In this document: positions 27,474 to 33,483 of the stretch, one piece after another
How the letters are laid out: every line of letters starts with the position of its first letter
Position numbering within the stretch: the stretch's first letter is position 1
Assembly (NCBI GenBank): GCA_031277105.1
Contig: JAISLW010000325.1
Span: 1-33,483, forward strand
Length of the DNA stretch: 33,483 nucleotides
Direction: 5' to 3'
Origin: Planctomycetaceae bacterium
GTDB taxonomy: Bacteria; Planctomycetota; Planctomycetia; Pirellulales; Thermoguttaceae
Position numbers and translations under genes: made by a program
The notes under the pieces: generated by a model
What the model saw: only the letters and a program-made list of their open reading frames with translations
The model's database searches: none
Told to the model about the DNA's origin: nothing

Positions 27474-28646
27474 TAAATGTAAAAAACTTTCAGCGCTGAT
27501 GTATCTTGATTTTACAAACATTTCCGTCATATAAATTGGGTAAAGATGATTCGCCCAACGTATATCCGAACCATAACATACTGGATTACGTTCATTGATA
27601 AGATGGGCGCTCAACATGTCAACAGTATCGCTATTCATTCCATTATCAATTTCATCGTCTGATACTAAAATTTTTTCTACTTTTATTATTCCGTCAAAAG
27701 GAGAACGAGTTTGATTCTGTTCACGTAACCGAATATACCATACCGCAAACTGAATGTCTCCTAAATAGTCTGGATTGTCATAACACGCAACCGGAGTACG
27801 ATGCCGATTCGGTAATTTTGCTATATATCCTGGAGCCGATTTACCATTTAAATCAAGACAAACCTCCGAATTAAAACTTTTTGATACGCCTAATACCCAA
27901 TTGTAATTGTGTTTAAATGTTTGATATTTTCTGAAATCTTTTTTTAGATCAGGCGCTGGTCGATATTCCAAAGAACCATCTTTAATAAGGTAATTATCTT
28001 GTCCTAATTTATTTTCTTTAACCAATTCCGCAACGAGTTCTTTTTCTCGTTCTATCATCTTATCCTGCACGCGTGCTGTTGCTCTGTCTTCAAATTTTGA
28101 ATTGTCGTTTCTTGATGTAGTATAAGACAAAACGTTGCTAAAACTTACTCTAAGCCGTTTTAAGTCTTCACATTCATTAAGTTTTTTTGTTAGCGCCGGA
28201 AAGAACCCTGTTTTACCGTCAGCATCGGCAACATCAGGAACGACAAGAACAATTTCACGATTGAATTTTTCTATAATAATCTTCTTTTTGTCTTTTCGAC
28301 AGCAACAACCGACTCCTATTTGACCGGCGATGATTGGATAAATGACACTACGGTTCCCATTGTAATAGGCAACATCGTCAACTTTGAACACTCTCCGCGA
28401 ACCGTCAAGAAAATAAGTAAGGATTGGTTCATAATTTTTAATAATATTCTCGCAGGCAGAATTTAACTTGACATATTTTTCCTTATGGTTAGTTGTTTCT
28501 GCTATTTTTTTCCACTGAATATTTTCCGTCTCGTAATCAAAGTTTGAGCGTTCTGATACATCCAAACTATATTTATGGGCTTTGTAACTTTCGCCGCCGG
28601 TTTCTTCTATAAGTAAATCTCGGACTTTTCTAGGCTTCTTTGACAT
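27468..28646 (-). CDS. NurA-domain nuclease
   Basis: The protein has 392 residues from ATG at 28646; a TTG 12 codons upstream (28682) also fits, with no Shine-Dalgarno sequence at either. NurA marks, numbered from ATG: TYFLDGSRRVFKVDD with Asp81 (metal site), LIKDGSLEYRP with Asp223 and its Gly-Ser-Leu, and the C-terminal RWANHLYPIYMTEMFVKS with His367. Between them lie an acidic ERE..AEL helix. NurA is a metal-dependent single-strand endo- and 5' to 3' exonuclease that resects DNA ends with HerA. The order nurA-herA here, in one direction, supports the call. The family assignment rests on motif recognition and is less secure than that of HerA. The last codon and the stop overlap element D copy 7. 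The gene leads the four-gene cassette. Confidence 0.75.
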   Translation of the reverse strand: MSKKPRKVRDLLIEETGGESYKAHKYSLDVSERSNFDYETENIQWKKIAETTNHKEKYVKLNSACENIIKNYEPILTYFLDGSRRVFKVDDVAYYNGNRSVIYPIIAGQIGVGCCCRKDKKKIIIEKFNREIVLVVPDVADADGKTGFFPALTKKLNECEDLKRLRVSFSNVLSYTTSRNDNSKFEDRATARVQDKMIEREKELVAELVKENKLGQDNYLIKDGSLEYRPAPDLKKDFRKYQTFKHNYNWVLGVSKSFNSEVCLDLNGKSAPGYIAKLPNRHRTPVACYDNPDYLGDIQFAVWYIRLREQNQTRSPFDGIIKVEKILVSDDEIDNGMNSDTVDMLSAHLINERNPVCYGSDIRWANHLYPIYMTEMFVKSRYISAESFLHLF

Positions 28647-28817
28647 TTTGTATTTATTATTATAGTTTTTGTTTTTTAGCAATTCTCAAAACAAACAACA
28701 CTTCTGGTAATTCTAAATCAAGTAATGAGGTTTGTTTTGTGGATGCTTTTTTGCTAATGAGGTTGTTAAGTTAATAAAAATTAGGTGAAAATGAGGGTTG
28801 GGTTATAAAATAAATAT

Positions 28818-28923
28818 TTTAAACTGTTCATACTTTAATTTACGTTTATATTCGCCTGCCTATCTATCTGATGGCAGGCTTTGATGCTTTTAAATCACGG
28901 AATTGCCAGTACGATCAGTATAA
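28818..28923 (+). repeat. Element D copy 8
   Basis: Plus-oriented copy, TTTAAACTGTTCATACTTTA to TACGATCAGTATAA, core GCCTGCC-tatctatctga-TGGCAGGC. It lies upstream of the nurA cassette. The rest of the 839-bp spacer is AT-rich. Confidence 0.72.
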
Positions 28924-29261
28924 TGATAGTTAAAAAAATAAGTAAAATTACCTCTTTTTTACACATTATTTACGTCGATACTATTTTGTAAATAAATATA
29001 ACAAACTTGTTATCAAAATAAATTGTAAAATCTTAAAAATCCGTTTTAAAACCTAACCTATTTTTAACACCCTACCTTATCGGGACAATAACACAACTTT
29101 TGATCAGAAATTTTCACTAAATAGTTACGAATTTTCAAAGACGCACAATTTTAATCGCATAAATTCCCAATTAAAGTCCCCCCATTCAATCAATAAATTG
29201 AGATACAACATTATGATTAAATTTTTTCCGTATGCAATAAGTACATTTCGCACACAATTAT

Positions 29262-29367
29262 TTTAAACTGTTCACCCTTGAATTTGCGTTTACTTTCGTC
29301 TGCCTAGCTATCGGATGGCAGGCTTTAACGCTCTTACATCGCTGATATTCAAATATGATACGTAATA
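29262..29367 (+). repeat. Element D copy 9
   Basis: Plus-oriented copy with core GTCTGCC-tagctatcgga-TGGCAGGC, ends TTTTAAACTGTTCACCCTTG and CAAATATGATACGTAATAAT. Confidence 0.72.
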
Positions 29368-29377
29368 ATTTCAATAG

Positions 29378-29405
29378 GGCATCTCTAAAAATTCATTTTT
29401 TGCAA
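29378..29405. repeat. Element E terminus, solitary
   Basis: GGGCATCTCTAAAAATTCAT followed by TTTTTGCAAAAA, as in E copy 1, but the rest of the element is missing. Confidence 0.5.
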
Positions 29406-29485
29406 AAAAAATAAAAACAACACACAAAGTATAAAAATTATTAAAAAACACGTCAAGATATATTTTAAAGTAAGAGGAGTATAAT

Positions 29486-30229
29486 ATGTATGATAAAAAT
29501 TTTAGACAACTTTTAAGTGGATATTATTATCCAGTTACTCATCGCTATGGTTTTCTCCAGGCTCCTTTGGATGACGTAGTTGCAGAACATTGGTATTGGA
29601 AAAGTACGAATCCATACCTACGAACTCGGCTAGATTACTATTCGAAACCAGTATTTTTTGAAGGTTCGTTACGAGATGGACTAGATATGTTAAACCCAAT
29701 AGGTTACGAACAAACTCTCTTTGTAGAAACGAAATCAAATTGGACTGCCATATTTGAATCAGGAGGTGAAGTACATTTAAATTATCCAACTCTTAATCTT
29801 GGTTGTCAAGGATTAGGTATAACTCTTATCGAAAACACATATAATGATCTTGATAATACTGGAGAACATGGTTTTGTAGAATTTAACCTTTTGCGAGGAA
29901 TCAACCGCAAGAGTAATTCAGATGGTCAAATACGCCATATCTATGTTGCTAAATCAGATGATAGATGGGTATTTGCATCTGAAGGTGCCCCCCTTTCTTT
30001 TGAAAAAACTGAGAATTATTCGAAAAAGAGAATAAAGGATCGTTTTACATATGATATGCTCATTGAGTACACAGGATTTTTGGGATTACAAATAGTTGAT
30101 GAAGATTTTTATGGTCCTAGAATGGCTTTTGCCGGTTATAGATTAAAAACACCTGGTAAAGGATACGATAAAGACACATATCAAAGTTACCATCAAGAAA
30201 GAGGTTTAAAATATGGTCGAGAATATTAA
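29486..30229 (+). CDS. Hypothetical protein, possible immunity protein of an RHS toxin locus
   Basis: The protein has 247 residues. ATG follows AAGAGGAGT at 5-nt spacing, the strongest ribosome-binding site in the window and unlike its neighbours. No signal peptide or membrane segment is seen. The chain is rich in Tyr, Trp and Phe (GYYYPVTHRYGFLQAPL, EHWYWKSTNPYLRTRLDYY), compatible with a mixed alpha/beta soluble fold. I do not recognise the family. The next gene overlaps it by 17 bp and contains an RHS/YD-repeat fragment. Single soluble genes beside RHS ends are commonly immunity proteins, so that role is inferred from context only. Codon usage and plus-strand orientation differ from the surrounding genes, a sign of acquisition. 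Confidence 0.6.
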   Translation: MYDKNFRQLLSGYYYPVTHRYGFLQAPLDDVVAEHWYWKSTNPYLRTRLDYYSKPVFFEGSLRDGLDMLNPIGYEQTLFVETKSNWTAIFESGGEVHLNYPTLNLGCQGLGITLIENTYNDLDNTGEHGFVEFNLLRGINRKSNSDGQIRHIYVAKSDDRWVFASEGAPLSFEKTENYSKKRIKDRFTYDMLIEYTGFLGLQIVDEDFYGPRMAFAGYRLKTPGKGYDKDTYQSYHQERGLKYGREY

Positions 30230-30578
30230 GGGAATTTCCAAAAAATTATTTGAAATGTCATTTTATGAATTACAACTAGATCGAAAGTCAACAAGATCGT
30301 ATTGGCGATTGTCAAAGCGGCGAGAAAATTGTCTGTCTATTTATGGAGATATTCTTGAAACAAAAATTACTTACGATTACGATACGAAAGGTAATTTAAT
30401 TTCAGCAACGGATCAACTCGGTAATACGATGAAATTTTCTTATCTTGATACGCCGAATGCGCCTGAACATTATCTTGATACGATAATTAATTCGTTTAAT
30501 CAAACCAATGAATTTTACCAAATTCGACAACCGTTAAAAAACCACTCAATACTTCAAACCCACAACATTAAAATATAA
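30213..30578 (+). pseudogene. RHS/YD-repeat remnant fused to a short unrelated N-terminus
   Basis: The frame of 121 residues starts inside the previous gene, after AAGAGG. Residues 1-50 (FYELQLDRKSTRSYWRLSKR) are not recognised. From about residue 50 comes ITYDYDTKGNLISATDQLGN followed by TMKFSYLDT and EHYLDTI, the YD-repeat pattern of RHS proteins. RHS proteins are usually over 1000 residues, with dozens of such repeats forming a shell around a C-terminal toxin; here only about one and a half repeats remain and the frame then drifts into non-repeat sequence. It may be a leftover of recombination between RHS tips, with the preceding gene and the N-terminal part belonging to an older toxin or immunity module. 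Confidence 0.65.
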
Positions 30579-30581
30579 GTA

Positions 30582-30667
30582 AACGTTCACAGAAATTCGA
30601 TTATTAAGTTAGTATCCAAATTTTGATGGATAAGTGGGACAAGAGGGACAATTTTTGTAACAAAAAA
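30582..30667. repeat. Element C copy 16, left half
   Basis: GTAAACGTTCACAGAAATTC, then AAGTGGGACAAGAGGGACAA and TTTTTGTAACAAAAAATCGT. The right half is absent or worn beyond the following B-A-B block. Confidence 0.6.
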
Positions 30668-31058
30668 TCGTCAGACGGATCGCAGGCGTCCCGCATGCAT
30701 TTCAGGATCGCAGGCGCTTTAGGATCGCAAACATTTCGCCTGGTGTTTCTTCAGATTCGCAGGCGGAACGCCTGCATCACAGGATCGCGGGCGTCTCGCC
30801 TGCATGCGGTTGTACTCAACCGCTAATGAGCAAGGTTTAACATCTCAACCGCCTTTTTGTTTGCCTATCGGCAAAGTGCAGGCGGGATGCCCGCGATCCG
30901 TTGGTCTCGCCTATACTTCAGGATCGCAGGCGCTTCAGGATCGCAAACATTTCGCCTGGTGTTTATTCAGGTTCGCAGGCGAAACGCCTGCATCACAGGA
31001 TCGCGGGCGTCTCGCCTGCAGGCGGTTGTACTCAACCGCCGATGAGCGAGGTTTAATA
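30668..31058. repeat. Element B cluster
   Basis: About ten GCAGGCG-type palindromes, two GCGGTTGTACTCAACCGC-type hairpins and GCCTATCGGC. This is followed by the E terminus GGGCGTCTCTAAAAATTCAT at 31063-31083. Confidence 0.8.
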
Positions 31059-31083
31059 TCTGGGCGTCTCTAAAAATTCATTT

Positions 31084-31247
31084 CTGTCCCATTAGGGACA
31101 ACATGTTGGTAGAAAATCAATGTCAAAAATATATTTGTCCCGCTAGGGACAACATGTCAATACAACCTTAACCTTTATTGCGTCCTTAACGGGACGCTAA
31201 AATTTGTATCATTTTTTTCTACCAACATGCTGTCCCTAGCGGGACAA
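31084..31247. repeat. Element A copy 4 (164 bp)
   Basis: The left end is CTGTCCCATTAGGGACAACA and the right end TGCTGTCCCTAGCGGGACAA. The interior is nearly identical to copy 1. Confidence 0.85.
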
Positions 31248-31261
31248 ATATTTATTGTTAC

Positions 31262-31735
31262 AAAAAATACCGGATCGCGGGCGAGACGCCTGTATTCCAG
31301 GATCGCGGGTGTCTCGCCTGCATGCGGTTGTACTCAACCGCTAATGAGAGAGTTTTTGATCTCAACCGCCTTTTTGTTTGCCTTGCGGCAAAGTGCAGGC
31401 GAGACGCCCGCGATCCGGTGGTCTCGCCTACTTTTCAGGATCGCATATATTTCAGGATCGCAAACATTTCGCATGGTGTTTCGTCAGATTCGCAGGCGGA
31501 ACGCCTGCATTTCAGGATCGCGGGCGTCTCGCCTGCAAGCGGTTGTACTCAACCGCTAATGAGAGAGGTTTTGATCTCAACCGCCTTTTTGTTTGCCTAT
31601 AGGCAAAGTGCAGGCGGGACGCCCGCGATCCGGTGGTCTCGCCTGCATTTCAGGATAGCAGGCATTTCGCCTGCAAGCGGTTGTACTCAACCGCAAATGA
31701 GCGAGGTTATATCTCAACCGATTTCTTTGTTTGCC
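31262..31735. repeat. Element B cluster, longest
   Basis: The unit order palindrome, GCGGTTGTACTCAACCGC hairpin, GCCTTTTTGTTTGCCT..GGCAAAGTGCAGGCG repeats three times with small changes. It runs up to 17 bp before the stop of the next gene. Confidence 0.8.
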
Positions 31736-31751
31736 TATGAATAGTTACAAG

Positions 31752-33122
31752 TTAAAAGCAGCTTTTGATTTTTTTGATTGTGATTCTGGCGTCTTGACGT
31801 ACCAATGGTTTGAGGTTTTCATTTGATTGGATGTTTTCTAAAAATTTTAATGTATTTTTATCGCCGATTGTTGATAAGCTGTTAATAATCGCTCGTTGAG
31901 TTATAGAATCTGTTTCAGTCTCAAATAATTTTTCAAGTATTCTTGCCGCATCCGGCGCTTGTGATAATGTAATAAACGATATGCCGTATCGACGGATTTC
32001 TATATTGTCGGATTTTAGCAATTCGTGAATTTTGTTTAATTCTTTTTCGCGAATTTTTTTTGCATTATTGCGAAAATAATTTTCGAGAGCAAGCCTAGCC
32101 AAATTCTCATAATCATGCCAAGTCGTCTTGCTCAATGAATCGATTAATTGTAATCGACCTGATTCTGTTTTGATTAACTCTTGTATTTCCTTTTCAGCAT
32201 TTATAATTTTGTTGTTGTATTCTGTTATAGTTTTTGTTGTTGCGTTTGCGGGCGAGGGCGGAGATTTGACCGGATTACTTTGCGCAATTTTTTGTTTTTC
32301 TTCTTCAAGACGTTTAGCCGAAACCGGAACAAGATTTTCCATCGTTATATTTTTTGAGAAACGAGAATATGTGTTGGCGTCAATATTATCGGGAATATTT
32401 TTTTCGCAATGAAAAAATACTGTTGTCAAGTTATCGGAACATAGCGTAAAGTTACCGGCTAGTCCCCATGACGTTTTTTTATCGCGTTCGTTATCCATAA
32501 TCGGACGTTTATAATAAGCGGCAACTTGCGACGGCGCTCGTGAAAAAACTTTTTCATCAAGAAAAAATTCTTCAATATCGAATGTGCGGTTGAATGATTC
32601 GTTAAAAACCGGTTTAACTAATTCGTAATCTCTATCAGGATTGTAAGTTTTCGGGTTCGATTTGATTCCAAGTACGACGCATTTTGCCGTGTCAATATAA
32701 AGAAAACTGAATTGCCAATTACTCCACGATGCAATAAAACCGTCGTTGCAAGGTTCGGGTTTATTTGTCATAAAATTTGGCAACATGATAATTGGTTTTT
32801 CGTTTGTGTTTTTAAACGCAATTAAATTTGTATTGAGTTCTTTAGGGATTAGCGTTGATTTTAGAAAAACGGACAGTATTTTGACGGAATCGTCGCGATA
32901 AACTTTTTCGACTTCGATTGTATTTTTTGCGACAATATTTTTTGCGGGTAATGTTGGCAAAAAGATTTTCGACGCAGTTGTTTTAACCGATTCGCGAAAA
33001 GACGGCGTAGCGTCGTAATTCCATTTGATTTCAGAATTGACCAATTGTTGCGCAAACAACGCAACAACAAAATTCTGAAATAAAAAAATTATAAAAGCAA
33101 AAAACATAATTTGCTTTAACAT
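31752..33122 (-). CDS. Exported protein with C-terminal HEAT-like repeats
   Basis: The protein has 456 residues. ATG follows AAGGAG at 6-nt spacing. A signal peptide (MLKQIMFFAFIIFLFQNFVV..ALFAQQ) suggests export, probably with cleavage after ALFA. Residues 30-270 are beta-rich and of unknown type. Residues 270-300 are a Lys/Glu and Pro-rich linker (SNPVKSPPSPANATTKT). From 310 on it is helical with HEAT-like pairs: IRRYGISFITLSQAPDAARI, and TQRAIINSLSTIGDKNTLKF. HEAT repeats usually bind partner proteins. No family was recognised. It sits between repeat clusters, with D copy 10 just upstream. Confidence 0.75.
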   Translation of the reverse strand: MLKQIMFFAFIIFLFQNFVVALFAQQLVNSEIKWNYDATPSFRESVKTTASKIFLPTLPAKNIVAKNTIEVEKVYRDDSVKILSVFLKSTLIPKELNTNLIAFKNTNEKPIIMLPNFMTNKPEPCNDGFIASWSNWQFSFLYIDTAKCVVLGIKSNPKTYNPDRDYELVKPVFNESFNRTFDIEEFFLDEKVFSRAPSQVAAYYKRPIMDNERDKKTSWGLAGNFTLCSDNLTTVFFHCEKNIPDNIDANTYSRFSKNITMENLVPVSAKRLEEEKQKIAQSNPVKSPPSPANATTKTITEYNNKIINAEKEIQELIKTESGRLQLIDSLSKTTWHDYENLARLALENYFRNNAKKIREKELNKIHELLKSDNIEIRRYGISFITLSQAPDAARILEKLFETETDSITQRAIINSLSTIGDKNTLKFLENIQSNENLKPLVRQDARITIKKIKSCF

Positions 33123-33169
33123 AAAAATCTCCTTTGGGGTTAATAGGAAAAAAATTTTTATCTGACTAT

Positions 33170-33274
33170 TTTAAACTGTTCGCACTTGAGTTTTCGTTTA
33201 CCTTCGCCTGCCTAGATTTCGTGCGGCAGGCTTTGACGCTTTTTAATCGCTGAATTTCAAGTACGATCTGTATA
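33170..33274 (+). repeat. Element D copy 10
   Basis: Plus-oriented, TTTAAACTGTTCGCACTTGA to CAAGTACGATCTGTATA, core GCCTGCC-tagatttcgtg-CGGCAGGC. It lies in the promoter region of the gene at 31752-33122. Confidence 0.75.
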
Positions 33275-33292
33275 CATGTTGTCCCTAAGGGC
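33275..33292. repeat. Truncated element A tip at a probable IS boundary
   Basis: ACATGTTGTCCCTAAGGG follows D copy 10. It matches the inner part of the A terminal repeat (ACATGTTGTCCCTAACGGG) but is cut short where GCTTGTGCGCAAAC, probably the IS end, begins. Confidence 0.4.
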
Positions 33293-33324
33293 TTGTGCGC
33301 AAACAAAGTATCTATTTTGTTGTG

Positions 33325-33483
33325 TTAAAATTTTTGTTTTTTTATTGTGTAATTCCATTCGCTTTGAAATTTGTGTGGTGTGATATTGAGTTTTTCTAGT
33401 TCGATATTATTTACGATAATTCCTTTTTTGTATTTTTTTTCATCAATTACGCATTTAATTTTTAGTCCGTTTTTTGTAGTGGT
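33325..33483 (-). CDS. ISAzo13-type transposase, C-terminal fragment (runs off the window)
   Basis: The last 52 codons of a gene that continues beyond the right edge. The visible sequence, TTTKNGLKIKCVIDEKKYKK, then GIIVNNIELEKLNITPHKFQ and SEWNYTIKK, matches the conserved C-terminus of ISAzo13-family DDE transposases (TGL-x-V..LD...Y..G..V....-x-LN..RH.FH..WNYTI). The rest of the element, including its catalytic acids, is outside the window, so integrity is unknown. The IS end probably lies near 33289 (GGGCTTGTGCGCAAAC), next to element A and D sequences. Confidence 0.75.
   Translation of the reverse strand, partial: TTTKNGLKIKCVIDEKKYKKGIIVNNIELEKLNITPHKFQSEWNYTIKKQKF

Overview
The window looks like a low-GC member of the Planctomycetes. 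The evidence is a DUF1559 prepilin-like protein with the [10 protein letters not shown]-terminus, followed by a small lipoprotein of the kind that often accompanies it, plus two separate ClpP genes, CsrA, HslV and several long HEAT-repeat or signal-peptide proteins. The phylum call rests on family knowledge and inspection by eye; no database search was run. Genes are sparse and mostly single, nearly all on the minus strand, and separated by long spacers.

Layout. 1-3.4 kb: a repeat cluster, then a HEAT-repeat protein with a receiver-like domain. 4.0-5.5 kb: a GH10-like protein that seems to lack its catalytic glutamate. 5.5-8.3 kb: a 15-G tract running into a DUF1559 gene without a normal start codon, then a lipoprotein. 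9.1-12.4 kb: RibBA, a PIN/NYN-like protein and HslV. 13.2-15.5 kb: a small lipoprotein and two ClpP genes. 16.7-20.0 kb: CsrA with a long tail, ArgB and an RluA-type pseudouridine synthase. 20.9-21.7 kb: an SDR oxidoreductase. 29.5-30.6 kb: a foreign-looking gene and an RHS remnant. 31.8-33.1 kb: an exported HEAT-like protein. Right edge: the 3' end of an ISAzo13-type transposase.

The best candidate for an undescribed system is the four-gene minus-strand cassette at 22.1-28.7 kb. In transcription order it encodes a NurA-like nuclease, a HerA-like pumping ATPase, a GHKL (MORC/Hsp90-type) ATPase and a radical SAM enzyme with a B12-binding-like N-terminus. NurA and HerA form a known DNA-processing pair. 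Adding a GHKL ATPase and a translationally coupled radical SAM enzyme suggests a DNA-modification or genome-defence machine. Both of its wider internal gaps are filled by the same short palindromic repeat in opposite orientations.

The spacers hold at least six families of palindromic elements, here named A to F. A is a constant 164-bp MITE-like element with about 34-bp terminal inverted repeats (four copies). B is a GC-rich cluster of hairpins. C is an element of about 140-200 bp ending in GTAACCGTTCACG and built from two exchangeable arms. D is about 105 bp around a GCCTGCC hairpin (ten copies). E is about 230 bp and inserted within C elements. F is the CCACAGAGGACACAGAGAA type. They are nested in one another, and most of the spacer DNA is made of them. 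Overlapping short frames in B encode phantom peptides and are not genes. I saw no tRNA, rRNA or CRISPR array.
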